A DNA stretch of 64,000 nt, taken from assembly GCA_030532135.1 (NCBI GenBank), contig JAUNLT010000004.1:1-64000 (forward strand), given 5' to 3'. Made by a program: the position numbers and the translations under genes. Of this stretch, positions 18,126 to 27,205 are shown in pieces (the first letter of the stretch is position 1; every line of letters begins with the position of its first letter). The notes under the pieces were generated by a model. The model was not told where the DNA came from. It did no database searches and was given only the letters and a program-made list of their open reading frames with translations. This DNA is from Lagierella massiliensis. GTDB taxonomy: Bacteria > Bacillota > Clostridia > Tissierellales > Peptoniphilaceae.

Positions 18126-19126
18126 AAGAAAAAAGGTAATATTCTATTTCTTATAAACATCCACCTGTTTCGAGAGTCTTTGATAAATCCTGAGCTTATA
18201 GCAATAACCAAATCTAATTTTGGTATTACACATATACATTGTCCACCTATACCAAGAGCACAGTAGGCGTCATATTCTTTATAACTGTATAACCACCACA
18301 AATAACCATAACCATATTTTTCATCTTTAAAAGAATCTTTAATCCATTTTTCTGAAATTATTTGTTTATCGTCCCATTTACCATTATTTAAGTACAGAAA
18401 TCCAAATTTTGCCATATCAGTAATATTCATATTAATTCCAAATCCACCAATAGAATAACCTTGAGGATCATAAATCCAACCTCTAACATATCTTCCGAAT
18501 AAGTTATCTAAACCAAATCCATTCATAGGATAATAGGGTATTAAATCCATACCAATAGGGTCAAATAAGTATTTATTGGCAAATCTCCTTAGTGGTATAC
18601 CGACAGCATTAGTAATTATTACAGATAATAAATGAGTTCCAATTGTGGAGTACTTAAATCTATATTTATTTTGTTCATCAGATAGTAGATTTATTGCATA
18701 ATCAGTCCAATTTTCAGACTGGACAAAATCTCCTAAAGGCTCATCCCAGGAGGGGAAATCAAAAGGTGCGGTCATGTTTAAAATATTTTTTAAGGTAATT
18801 TTTCTTTTCTCGCTATTTGAAAAATTATAATCAGGGAGATAATTTGAAATAGGCTCATCAACAGATTTGATATACCCCATATCTAAAGCTATACCAAAAA
18901 GAGCTGAAAGGATAGACTTACTAACAGAAGCAAGCGGTCTTTTATCATAGGAAGTGATACCATTATAATATTGTTCAAATATGCAATAACCATCTTTTAT
19001 CATCATTATTCCAGTTATATTACTATATTCATCTTTTAAAACTTCATTTAATTTTTTTAAAGTATTTTCGTCAAATTGAAAATCTTTATACTTAAAGCCT
19101 TTGGTTGGCCAATAATCGCGTTTCAT
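18107..19126 (-). CDS. Serine hydrolase of the beta-lactamase / penicillin-binding-protein-like family
   Basis: 339 aa, class C beta-lactamase fold (Beta-lactamase family PF00144 type). The catalytic S-x-x-K is S67-VS-K70 in LASVSKSILS. The second motif reads YST (FKYSTIGTH) instead of the classical YxN, and the C-terminal part has GIGGQC, which may stand in for the KTG-type motif. No signal peptide or lipobox is present, so it appears cytoplasmic, unlike a resistance beta-lactamase; an esterase or peptidase is more likely. On the minus strand, ribosome binding site GGTGAT precedes the ATG. It sits alone inside a conserved + strand cluster. Confidence 0.82.
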   Translation of the reverse strand: MKRDYWPTKGFKYKDFQFDENTLKKLNEVLKDEYSNITGIMMIKDGYCIFEQYYNGITSYDKRPLASVSKSILSALFGIALDMGYIKSVDEPISNYLPDYNFSNSEKRKITLKNILNMTAPFDFPSWDEPLGDFVQSENWTDYAINLLSDEQNKYRFKYSTIGTHLLSVIITNAVGIPLRRFANKYLFDPIGMDLIPYYPMNGFGLDNLFGRYVRGWIYDPQGYSIGGFGINMNITDMAKFGFLYLNNGKWDDKQIISEKWIKDSFKDEKYGYGYLWWLYSYKEYDAYCALGIGGQCICVIPKLDLVIAISSGFIKDSRNRWMFIRNRILPFFLNKETA

Positions 19127-19235
19127 TTATATCACCAATTAGATTTTATCATAGGCATACTCAATTAAGAAATTTATTAAACAAAATAAAGAAATACTTC
19201 AATATAAACAACCAATTATAAATAATCGTTGAAAG

Positions 19236-19244
19236 TGGTATAAT
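19236..19244 (+). promoter_or_regulatory. Extended -10 promoter of the NUDIX-whiA unit
   Basis: TGGTATAAT with a weak TTATAA at 19216-19221 as -35 (17-base spacing). It lies 33 bases before the NUDIX start. Confidence 0.6.
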
Positions 19245-19276
19245 AGTTAATAGTTTATTATATTTAAGGAGGATAC

Positions 19277-19690
19277 ATGGAAGAAGTTAGTGGCGGCGGA
19301 GTAATTGTCCGTAATGGTAAAGTTGTCGTTTTAAAGAAATTCCGTGGAGATTGGGTCCTTCCAAAAGGTCGTTTAGAGAAAGGAGAAACCAAAGAAGAAG
19401 CTGCTTTGAGAGAAGTTAAAGAAGAGGCTGGCGTGGATGCCGAAATTATAAGGTATATAGGATATGTAAAGTATTGGTATCGCCATATAACAGGAGAGAA
19501 GGTACAAAAGACAGTCCATTATTACTACATGGCAACAGAAACCCAAAAACTTAAACCTCAAAGAGAAGAAGGTTTTGCAGACGCAGTTTACATGCCTTTT
19601 GAGAAGGCTATAAGATTAGTAAGACATAATGCGGAAAAAAATATGATTCGCAAGGTTAAAGAATATTATAAAAGTGAAAGAAAGGGATAG
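19277..19690 (+). CDS. NUDIX hydrolase (YvcI position)
   Basis: 137-residue pyrophosphohydrolase. The full Nudix box G-x5-E-x7-REUxEExGU spans residues 31-53 (G31, E37, R45, E46, E49, E50, G52 all present). The substrate is unknown. In Bacillus the NUDIX gene yvcI lies directly before yvcJ (rapZ)-yvcK-yvcL (whiA). Here it is directly before whiA instead, two bases apart, so the cluster has been rearranged. TTAAGGAGGATAC precedes the ATG. Confidence 0.9.
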   Translation: MEEVSGGGVIVRNGKVVVLKKFRGDWVLPKGRLEKGETKEEAALREVKEEAGVDAEIIRYIGYVKYWYRHITGEKVQKTVHYYYMATETQKLKPQREEGFADAVYMPFEKAIRLVRHNAEKNMIRKVKEYYKSERKG

Positions 19691-19692
19691 AC

Positions 19693-20622
19693 TTGTCATT
19701 TTCAACAGAAGTTAAGAATGAAATAAGCAGACAAGCCTTAAATTCGAAAGAGGAGATTATAGCAGAGTTGGCGGGGTTTTACCGCGTCAACGGATCTCTT
19801 TTATTTAATTTAGAAAACACTAGGGTTCAATTTTCTACAGAAACAAACGCAATAGCAAGGCGTATTTTCACAGAAATAAAATACCTTTATGAATATGATT
19901 GCAGTATAGAAGTTGTAAGGGGAAGCGCCTTTAGAAGGAACAATCTGTATAAAATAACAATTGGTGAAGACTGTGCAAAGAATTTATTGGAAGATATAAA
20001 ACTTAGTTTCGATCCTTTTTCGATTAATATGGTAAAAGTGCCTGAAGAGTTGATAGGGGATGAAAACTTACAGAAAGCATTTATTATTGGAAGTTTTTTA
20101 GGAGCAGGCTCTATAAATAATCCTGAAAAAAATTACCATATGGAAATTGTTGCAGGAGAAGAGTCATATGCTAAAGAACTAATAAAAGTTTTAAATAATT
20201 TTAATATTTATCCCAAAATTTCTTGTAGGAAAGAGGATTTTTTTTTATATCTTAAAGAAGGAGAATCGGTTGCAGACTTTCTTTCACTAATAGGAGCGTT
20301 TCAAAGTATGTTTAAATTTGAAGATATAAGGGTTTTCAAAGAGATTAAAAACAATGTAAACAGAGTAATGAACTTTGAATCTGCAAATATGGACAAGACT
20401 ATCAATGCATCTATAAGACATGTTGAAGACATTGAATTTATAATACATGAAAAGGGATTGGATTTTTTAGACGACAATCTTAGAGATATTGCAATTTTAA
20501 GACTTGAGTATCCAGAAGACTCTTTAAAGCAATTAGGTGAGAGATTAAATCCTCCAGTTGGTAAATCTGGAGTTAATCATAGATTAAAAAAGATACACAG
20601 TATAGCTGAAAGTCTAAGATAA
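19693..20622 (+). CDS. whiA: DNA-binding protein WhiA
   Basis: 309 aa. N-terminal homing-endonuclease-like (LAGLIDADG-type) fold with no catalytic role (for example ELAGFYRVNGSLLF and IGSFLGAGSINNP), followed by a C-terminal helix-turn-helix (LKQLGERLNPPVGKSGVNHR). In actinobacteria WhiA controls sporulation septation; in Bacillus it affects cell division and chromosome segregation. Start TTG 19693 has AAAGGGA upstream. No terminator is seen between it and the two-component genes, but a new promoter is. Confidence 0.94.
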   Translation: MSFSTEVKNEISRQALNSKEEIIAELAGFYRVNGSLLFNLENTRVQFSTETNAIARRIFTEIKYLYEYDCSIEVVRGSAFRRNNLYKITIGEDCAKNLLEDIKLSFDPFSINMVKVPEELIGDENLQKAFIIGSFLGAGSINNPEKNYHMEIVAGEESYAKELIKVLNNFNIYPKISCRKEDFFLYLKEGESVADFLSLIGAFQSMFKFEDIRVFKEIKNNVNRVMNFESANMDKTINASIRHVEDIEFIIHEKGLDFLDDNLRDIAILRLEYPEDSLKQLGERLNPPVGKSGVNHRLKKIHSIAESLR

Positions 20623-20670
20623 ATTTGTTGATATTTTGTAAGAATTAAAAAAAGATCTAAGACAAATTGT

Positions 20671-20679
20671 TGCTATAAT
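20671..20679 (+). promoter_or_regulatory. Extended -10 promoter of the first two-component operon
   Basis: TGCTATAAT, 19 bases before the response-regulator ATG. No good -35, as is common for extended -10 promoters. Confidence 0.55.
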
Positions 20680-20697
20680 GAATATAGGGTGATTTAG

Positions 20698-21390
20698 ATG
20701 TATAATATATTAGTTTGTGATGACGAAAAGGACATAGTAGATGCAATAGAGTTCTACTTGACTGAGAGTGGATATAAAGTTTTTAAAGCCTATAATGGCA
20801 AAGAAGCTCTAGATCTAATTGTAAAGGACAATTTCTATGATTTAGTACTAGTAGATGTTATGATGCCTGTTATGGACGGGATAGAATTTACTAAGAGAGT
20901 AAGAAAAATTTCCTCTGTACCAATATTGATTTTATCGGCTAAAGGAGAATTACAAGATAAAGTTGGAGGGTTAGAAAGCGGAGCAGATGATTATATAACT
21001 AAACCTTTTGATTCTATAGAATTACTCGCAAGGGTTAAGTCTGCTATAAGAAGAGTTGAACTTCAAAAAAACTTTGAAAATAACCTTGACCAAGAAACTT
21101 ATAATGCTGGAAGAATTAGATTAAATAATACAAAAAAAGAAGTGCAGATAGACGGTGAAAAGATTTCGGTTACTCCATATGAATATGGAATTTTATATCT
21201 ATTGATTTCAAATAAGGGAAGAGTATTTAAATCTGAAGAAATTTATGAAAAAGTATGGGACTCTCCACCTTATGATGTAAAAAAAGTAGTTTCAGTTCAC
21301 ATCTCAAGATTAAGAGATAAGATAGAAATAGACTCTAAAAAGCCAGATCATTTAAAGTCTGTATATGGAATGGGTTATAAAATTGAATAG
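20698..21390 (+). CDS. OmpR/PhoB family response regulator
   Basis: 230 aa. Receiver domain (1-120) with acidic pocket D8/D9, phospho-acceptor D53 in LVDVMMP and Lys in ITKPFDS; C-terminal winged helix DNA-binding domain (about 130-229) with VTPYEYGILYLLI and VVSVHISRLRDKIE, most like VanR. GGGTGAT precedes ATG 20698. The reading frame ends within the start of its cognate kinase. Targets are unknown, but the glycine cleavage operon begins 170 bases after the kinase. Confidence 0.92.
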   Translation: MYNILVCDDEKDIVDAIEFYLTESGYKVFKAYNGKEALDLIVKDNFYDLVLVDVMMPVMDGIEFTKRVRKISSVPILILSAKGELQDKVGGLESGADDYITKPFDSIELLARVKSAIRRVELQKNFENNLDQETYNAGRIRLNNTKKEVQIDGEKISVTPYEYGILYLLISNKGRVFKSEEIYEKVWDSPPYDVKKVVSVHISRLRDKIEIDSKKPDHLKSVYGMGYKIE

Positions 21391-22666
21391 CACTTATATA
21401 AAAAAAAATATTAAAAAGCTTTTTAAATATTATATAGATTTGTTTATTAATATAGACGGGTATCTCGAGGAGCAAGTGATTCCCGTTTTGCTATATGTAG
21501 GTATCCAGTTGTTGGTATTTAGTTTTATAGCTTTAATATTAAATTACTCCAGCGAAGAATTGACTATATTTTTTATAATATACAGCTCTTTTATGTTTTT
21601 AATCAAAATAGTTCAAACAATAAAAAAATATGGAGCACATGCTTTTCTGATTTATGATTTTTTTAGAGGATTCAAGATTAAATATACAAAAGTATATTTT
21701 GAAGCTTTTGTTCTCATAGGTCTATTAGTAATTTTATATTTTTATGTAATTCAAGAAAATAGCGACCCTATTGGACTTGTTTTATTGGGACTTCTAGTAT
21801 ATAAAGTAATACTTTCAATATTAAAAAATTATCTAGGAAAAGTTTTATTAAACAGGAAAATCGAATCTTTATATAACGGCGAATATGAAAAAGTCTATAT
21901 TAAAGATAGCACGTTTAACAATTCAATAGTTTTAATGGATAACTTATACTCTGCTATGAAATCATCAATTGATGCAGAATACAAGAGTGAAAAGCTAAAA
22001 ACAGAACTTATTACAGGAGTGAGTCATGATTTAAAAACTCCTTTAACATCAATAATCAATTATGTAGACTTGATTAAGAGAGCCAAAACTTCAGAACAAA
22101 GAGATAAATATATAAATACCCTTAGTTACAATGCTAAGCGTTTAAAATCTATGATTATAGATTTGATTGAGGCGTCTAAGGCAGGATCGGGATCTATAGA
22201 TTTAAATATGCAAGTGATTGAATTAAACGAGTTACTACTTCAAACCTATGGTCAATTTGATAAGGAGTTTGAAGAAAACAATCTCGAATTTGAATTAGAT
22301 TCTTTTAAAGATAATATATTTATAAGACTTGATGCGGATAGACTAAATAGGGTTTTTGAAAATCTATTTTCAAATATTATAAAATATGCTCGAAAAGACA
22401 GTGTAGTAAAAGTGGATATAAAGAAGGAAAAGTCTTTCCTAAAGATATCTTTTAGAAATAAATCTTCTATAGAGTATGAAAAAGATATTAGAGATTTACA
22501 AAAGAGATTTATCAGATCAACAAATGCTAGAGAAATTGAAGGTTCAGGACTAGGATTATATATTGTTAAAGCTTCAATTGAATTACTCGGGGGAGAATTT
22601 CAAGTGAGATTGGAAAAGGATGAATTTGTAGCCGAAATTTTCTTTAATACAAGAGTAAAAAAATAA
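21365..22666 (+). CDS. Membrane sensor histidine kinase (VanS-like)
   Basis: About 433 aa. Four hydrophobic segments in the first 150 residues form two close hairpins with hardly any extracellular loop, suggesting sensing within or at the membrane. Then HisKA with the phospho-His in GVSHDLKTPLTS, and an HATPase_c domain with N box (RVFENLFSNIIKYA) and G box (GSGLGLYIVKASIE). ATG 21365 overlaps the regulator by 26 bases; TTG 21383 is an alternative start. The signal is unknown. Confidence 0.9.
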   Translation: MEWVIKLNSTYIKKNIKKLFKYYIDLFINIDGYLEEQVIPVLLYVGIQLLVFSFIALILNYSSEELTIFFIIYSSFMFLIKIVQTIKKYGAHAFLIYDFFRGFKIKYTKVYFEAFVLIGLLVILYFYVIQENSDPIGLVLLGLLVYKVILSILKNYLGKVLLNRKIESLYNGEYEKVYIKDSTFNNSIVLMDNLYSAMKSSIDAEYKSEKLKTELITGVSHDLKTPLTSIINYVDLIKRAKTSEQRDKYINTLSYNAKRLKSMIIDLIEASKAGSGSIDLNMQVIELNELLLQTYGQFDKEFEENNLEFELDSFKDNIFIRLDADRLNRVFENLFSNIIKYARKDSVVKVDIKKEKSFLKISFRNKSSIEYEKDIRDLQKRFIRSTNAREIEGSGLGLYIVKASIELLGGEFQVRLEKDEFVAEIFFNTRVKK

Positions 22667-22695
22667 TGGTTGGGTATAACTAGATTAGAAACTAG

Positions 22696-22719
22696 GTTGA
22701 TTATTGCTATATAATCAAC
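22696..22719 (+). terminator. Hairpin after the kinase gene, terminator without T run
   Basis: GTTGATTAT (22696-22704) and ATAATCAAC (22711-22719) form a 9-bp stem. No T tract follows, so intrinsic termination is doubtful. It could be a Rho-dependent end or an upstream regulatory element of the gcv operon. Confidence 0.35.
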
Positions 22720-22753
22720 TGATAAACATAATTTAGTCCATTAACTCATAAAG

Positions 22754-22782
22754 TTGTAAAAAAATCAAAATTAAACTATAAT
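22754..22782 (+). promoter_or_regulatory. Promoter of the gcv operon
   Basis: TTGTAA (22754-22759), 17-base spacer, TATAAT (22777-22782), about 55 bases before gcvT. The leader is too short for a glycine riboswitch. Confidence 0.75.
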
Positions 22783-22837
22783 CTTTATGAGGGTAGTTTC
22801 TGAAATTGTTAGTACGCTATTCTTAAGGAGGAATAAA

Positions 22838-23932
22838 ATGAGTGCAAAAAAGACACCGCTATATGAAAAACATATTGAGCTTGGTGGAAATGTAGTTGAC
22901 TATGCAGGCTGGATGTTACCTGTAGACTATGTAGGTCTAAAAGAAGAACATAAAGCTGTTAGAGAAAACGTTGGTATGTTCGATGTTTCCCATATGGGAG
23001 AGTTTATAGTTAAGGGTAAAGAAGCTCTTAAGTTTTTAAACTACGCATTTACTAATGATTTTTCTAAAGCTGATGACTTCCAAATCACATATACTTTGGT
23101 AGGTAACGAAAATGGAGGTATCATTGATGACTTGTTAGTTTACAAGTACAATGATGAACATTTTTTAATAGTTCCAAATGCAGCTAATACCCAAAAAGAC
23201 TGGGATCATTTAAGTGAAGTTGCAAAAAAATTTGACGTTGAAATAACAAATACTTCTGATGAAGTTGGAGAAATTGCAATTCAAGGTCCTAATGCTCAGA
23301 AGGTTTTACAAAAAATAGTTGATTATGATCTTGACAAGATAGAATACTATCACTTTGCAAGTGATATTGAATTTAAAGGTCATAAATTATTAATATCTAG
23401 AACAGGCTATACTGGAGAAGATGGTTTTGAAATTTATACTTCTAGAGAAGGAATAGTAGAAGTATGGGAAGCTTTAATGGAAGCAGGTAAAGAAATAGAT
23501 ATTCAACCATGTGGACTTGGATGTAGAGATACATTAAGATTTGAAGCTTCAATGCCTTTATATGGAAATGAAATGGCAGATGACATCTCACCTCTTGAAG
23601 TAGGCTTAAAATTTGCTGTCAAATTTGACAAAGATGACTTTATTGGAAAAGCAGCAATGCAAAAAGTTTTAGAGGAAGGTCCAAAAAGAAAATTAGTAGG
23701 TCTTGAAATTCTAGATAAGAGACCTCCAAGACAAGGATACGAAGTAGAAAAAGACGGTAAGAAAATAGGAGCTGTAACTACAGGCTATCTATCACCAACT
23801 TTAAACAAGAGACTTGCAAATGCTTTAATTGATATTGAAGAAGCAGAATTAGGTAATGAAGTTGATGTTATAGTTAGAAATAAATCAACTAGAGCTAAGG
23901 TAGTTAGTAGAAGATTTTTAAAAAATAAATAA
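22838..23932 (+). CDS. gcvT: Glycine cleavage system T protein (aminomethyltransferase)
   Basis: Transfers the aminomethyl carbon from lipoyl-GcvH to tetrahydrofolate, releasing ammonia and forming 5,10-methylene-THF. 364 aa, typical. Motifs: TPLYEKHIELGGNVVDYAGW at the start, MFDVSHMGEF, RTGYTGEDGFEIY and CGLGCRDTLRFEASMPLYG. The frame is open 17 codons further upstream, but AAGGAGGAATAAA before ATG 22838 decides the start. First gene of gcvT-gcvH-gcvPA-gcvPB-lpdA. Confidence 0.97.
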   Translation: MSAKKTPLYEKHIELGGNVVDYAGWMLPVDYVGLKEEHKAVRENVGMFDVSHMGEFIVKGKEALKFLNYAFTNDFSKADDFQITYTLVGNENGGIIDDLLVYKYNDEHFLIVPNAANTQKDWDHLSEVAKKFDVEITNTSDEVGEIAIQGPNAQKVLQKIVDYDLDKIEYYHFASDIEFKGHKLLISRTGYTGEDGFEIYTSREGIVEVWEALMEAGKEIDIQPCGLGCRDTLRFEASMPLYGNEMADDISPLEVGLKFAVKFDKDDFIGKAAMQKVLEEGPKRKLVGLEILDKRPPRQGYEVEKDGKKIGAVTTGYLSPTLNKRLANALIDIEEAELGNEVDVIVRNKSTRAKVVSRRFLKNK

Positions 23933-23996
23933 TTAGTCTATAAAAGTCAATAAAGGCTTTTAGATAATAAAAATAAAATTTTAGGAGGATTTAATA

Positions 23997-24377
23997 ATGA
24001 ACGTAGAAAAAGGATATTTATACACAAAAGATCATGAATGGGTAAAGGTAGACGGAGAGATAGCTGAAATAGGTATCTGTGACTACGCGCAAAATCACCT
24101 AGGAGACATCGTGTATGTTGACCTTCCAAGTGAAGACGACGAAGTAGAAGTTGGAGAAGAAATCGCTTCTGTTGAATCAGTTAAAGCAGCTTCTGAAGTT
24201 ATGTGTCCTGTAGCTGGAACAATTGTTGAAGTTAACGAAGAATTAGACGACGATCCTGCACTATTAAACAAAGCACCTTACGAAACTTGGATTTGTAAAG
24301 TTGAAATGTCAGATAAGGCTCAATTAGATGAACTTATGTCTGACGCTGAATACGAAGAATATATTAAGGAGGCATAA
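23997..24377 (+). CDS. gcvH: Glycine cleavage system H protein
   Basis: 126-residue lipoyl carrier. The lipoylated lysine is K63 in ASVESVKAASEV. The fold motifs TKDHEWVKVDG and GICDYAQNHLGDIVYVDLP are present. It shuttles the aminomethyl group between GcvP, GcvT and Lpd. GGAGGAT before ATG 23997; the 64-base gap after gcvT carries no clear terminator. Three bases separate it from gcvPA. Confidence 0.97.
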   Translation: MNVEKGYLYTKDHEWVKVDGEIAEIGICDYAQNHLGDIVYVDLPSEDDEVEVGEEIASVESVKAASEVMCPVAGTIVEVNEELDDDPALLNKAPYETWICKVEMSDKAQLDELMSDAEYEEYIKEA

Positions 24378-24380
24378 TTT

Positions 24381-25733
24381 ATGTCCAAATATCCATATAT
24401 CCCTAACACTGATCAAGATGTTAGGGAGATGTTGGATGTCATTGGGGTTGAATCACTAGAGGATCTTTTCTCTGATATCCCTAGTGACATGAGATTAAAA
24501 GGTGAACTAGATTTACCTAAAGCTAAATCTGAGGGAGAGGTATTTTCATACCTATGCAAACTTGCATCTAAAAATAAATCAGTTAGTGATTTAACTTGTT
24601 TCCTTGGAGGCGGTGTCTATGATCACTATATACCAAGAGTAATTAATCATATTACTGGAAGGTCTGAATTCTATACAGCATATACACCATATCAACCAGA
24701 AATTAGTCAAGGTACTCTACAATATATATTTGAGTTCCAAAGTTTAATGACTAGACTTACAGGTATGGAGTATTCAAATGCATCACTATATGACTCACAA
24801 ACTGCTGTAGCAGAAGCTGCAATAATGACAGCTAATATGTCTAAGAAAAATAAAATTGCAATATCTGAAACAGTAGATCCACAAGCTATAAAGGTTTTAA
24901 AAACTTATGCACATGCTAGAAATTATGAAATAGTAATTCTTCCTAGCAAGGACATGGTTACAGATCTTGAAAAAGCAAAAGAGCTAGTTGATGAAACAGT
25001 TGGATCAGTTATTATTCAAAGTCCAAACTTCTATGGATACCTTGAAGATATGCCATCTTTTGTAGAATTAGCTCATGAACAAAAGAAGAGATATATTGTT
25101 CAATCTACTTCTCCACACGCTTTGACAACTATGAAAAAACCTGGAGAAATTGGTGTAGACGTAGTTGTTGGTGAAGGACAAGGATTAGGTATACCTCTAA
25201 GCTTTGGAGGACCTTATTTAGGACTATTAGCTTTTACAAAGGAATTTATAAGAAAAATTCCTGGAAGAATAGTAGGACAAACTGAAGATCTTGACGGAAA
25301 GAGATCTTGGGTATTAACTCTATCAGCTAGAGAACAACATATTAAAAGAGATAGAGCAACTTCAAACATCTGTTCAAACCAAGGACTTAATGTACTTGCA
25401 GCGACTGTGTATATGTCACTTCTTGGAAAGAAAGGTATGAAAGAAGTTTCTTCTCAATGTATAGCTAAGTCTCATTATTTATTTGATGAACTTACTAAAC
25501 TTGATAAGGTGAAGAAATTGACAGATAAGCCATTCTTCCAAGAGTTCACAATTGGATTTGATGCTGATGAAGACGAAGTGTTAAGAAAATTAGAAGATAA
25601 TGGAATATTAGGTGGTATCAAACTTTCCACTATAAATCCAGAACTAGGTAAAGGTCTTATTATCGCAGTTACTGAAAAAAGAACTAAAGAAGAAATGGAT
25701 AAATATGTAGAAATTATGAAGGAGGTATTATAA
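24381..25733 (+). CDS. gcvPA: Glycine dehydrogenase (decarboxylating) subunit 1
   Basis: N-terminal half of the P protein, 450 aa; PLP-fold partner of GcvPB without the PLP lysine. It begins YPYIPNTDQDVREMLDVIG, and carries TGRSEFYTAYTPYQPEISQG and NASLYDSQTAVAEAA, all typical. GcvPA and GcvPB form an alpha2-beta2 glycine decarboxylase. AAGGAGGC precedes the ATG. The stop codon TAA overlaps the ATG of gcvPB by one base, so translation is coupled. Confidence 0.96.
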   Translation: MSKYPYIPNTDQDVREMLDVIGVESLEDLFSDIPSDMRLKGELDLPKAKSEGEVFSYLCKLASKNKSVSDLTCFLGGGVYDHYIPRVINHITGRSEFYTAYTPYQPEISQGTLQYIFEFQSLMTRLTGMEYSNASLYDSQTAVAEAAIMTANMSKKNKIAISETVDPQAIKVLKTYAHARNYEIVILPSKDMVTDLEKAKELVDETVGSVIIQSPNFYGYLEDMPSFVELAHEQKKRYIVQSTSPHALTTMKKPGEIGVDVVVGEGQGLGIPLSFGGPYLGLLAFTKEFIRKIPGRIVGQTEDLDGKRSWVLTLSAREQHIKRDRATSNICSNQGLNVLAATVYMSLLGKKGMKEVSSQCIAKSHYLFDELTKLDKVKKLTDKPFFQEFTIGFDADEDEVLRKLEDNGILGGIKLSTINPELGKGLIIAVTEKRTKEEMDKYVEIMKEVL

Positions 25734-27205
25734 TGTTGAATGATTATGACAAATTAATATTTGACTTATCTTCAGAAGGTAACACCGGTTATATGCTTCC
25801 AGATTCAGAATTTGATACTGAAAACTTATCTGCATATATTCCGGAAGAGTTCTTGACTGAAGAAGAATTAGATTTCCCAGAAATTAGTGAAGTTGATGCT
25901 ATAAGACATTACACTCAATTATCTATGAAAAACTATGGGGTTGACACAGGATTTTATCCTTTAGGTTCTTGTACTATGAAGTACAATCCAAAGATAAATG
26001 AAGATGTGGCATCCCTGGATGGATTTGCTAATATTCACCCATACCAACCTCAAGACACTGTTCAAGGTTCTCTACAACTTATGTATGAGGTAGCACAATC
26101 ACTTATTGAAATTGCTGGTATGGATTTTATGACATTGCAACCTGCAGCAGGTGCTCATGGTGAAATAACAGGTGTTATGCTTATGAAAGCATACCATGAA
26201 AGTAGAGGAGATTTTAAGAGAAATAAAATTATAATTCCAGACTCTGCCCATGGTACAAACCCTGCAACAGCTGCAATGGCAGGATATAAGACTATTGAAA
26301 TCAAATCTAAACCAAATGGTATGGTAGATATTGATTTATTAAAATCTGTAGTTGGTGAAGACACAGCAGGACTTATGCTTACAAACCCTAATACTTTAGG
26401 TATCTATGATGAGAATATTAAAGCTATCACTGATATAGTTCATGAAGCTGGTGGACTTGTTTATTACGACGGTGCCAACATGAATGCAGTTATGGGTTAT
26501 AGTCAACCGGGAAGAATGGGATTTGACATTCTACACTACAATGTTCACAAGACTTTCTCAACACCTCATGGTGGTGGAGGTCCAGGAGCAGGACCTGTAG
26601 GAGTTAAAGAGTTCCTAAAAGAATTTTTACCAACTCCAATTGTTGAAAAGAAAGAAGATGGAACTTATTATCTAAATTACAATCTTGAAAAATCTTATGG
26701 ACAAATGAAAGGATTCTATGGCCATTTTGGAATCTTAGCAAGAACATACACATATATTCTTACTTTAGGTTCTGATGGATTAAAACATGCAAGTGCTATG
26801 GCAGTTTTAAATGCTAACTATTTAGCTCAAAGATTAAAAGGTGCATACAACTTGCCAATTGATAGAGTATATAAACACGAATTTGTTCTAGCAGGAATTA
26901 AAGATGATACTCATACTGTAACAACTTTAGATGTTGCAAAGAGAATTCTTGATAAGGGATTCCATGCACCTACAGTTTATTTCCCATTAATTGTACCTGA
27001 AGCAATAATGGTTGAGCCTACAGAATCTGAGTCAAAGCAAACATTAGATGAATTTACTAAAGCTTTGCTTGAAATATCTGAAGAATTAAAAGAAGATCCG
27101 CAAATTCTTAAGGAAGCTCCTCACGACACACCAGTGAGAAGACCTGATGAAACAAAAGCGGCTAAAGATTTAATCTTAAAATACGAAGGGGATTTGAATG
27201 CCTAA
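25733..27205 (+). CDS. gcvPB: Glycine dehydrogenase (decarboxylating) subunit 2
   Basis: C-terminal half of the P protein, 490 aa, with the PLP Schiff-base lysine K273 in HYNVHKTFSTPHGGGGPG. FYPLGSCTMKYNPK and LQPAAGAHGEITG are also seen. It decarboxylates glycine and loads the aminomethyl group onto lipoyl-GcvH. AAGGAGG (25720-25726) precedes the start. Overlaps lpdA by eight bases. Confidence 0.97.
   Translation: MLNDYDKLIFDLSSEGNTGYMLPDSEFDTENLSAYIPEEFLTEEELDFPEISEVDAIRHYTQLSMKNYGVDTGFYPLGSCTMKYNPKINEDVASLDGFANIHPYQPQDTVQGSLQLMYEVAQSLIEIAGMDFMTLQPAAGAHGEITGVMLMKAYHESRGDFKRNKIIIPDSAHGTNPATAAMAGYKTIEIKSKPNGMVDIDLLKSVVGEDTAGLMLTNPNTLGIYDENIKAITDIVHEAGGLVYYDGANMNAVMGYSQPGRMGFDILHYNVHKTFSTPHGGGGPGAGPVGVKEFLKEFLPTPIVEKKEDGTYYLNYNLEKSYGQMKGFYGHFGILARTYTYILTLGSDGLKHASAMAVLNANYLAQRLKGAYNLPIDRVYKHEFVLAGIKDDTHTVTTLDVAKRILDKGFHAPTVYFPLIVPEAIMVEPTESESKQTLDEFTKALLEISEELKEDPQILKEAPHDTPVRRPDETKAAKDLILKYEGDLNA

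Noticed and set aside
22667-22837. Glycine riboswitch upstream of gcvT
   Set aside because: No matching conserved core. The promoter is only about 50 bases from the gene, leaving no space for an aptamer.
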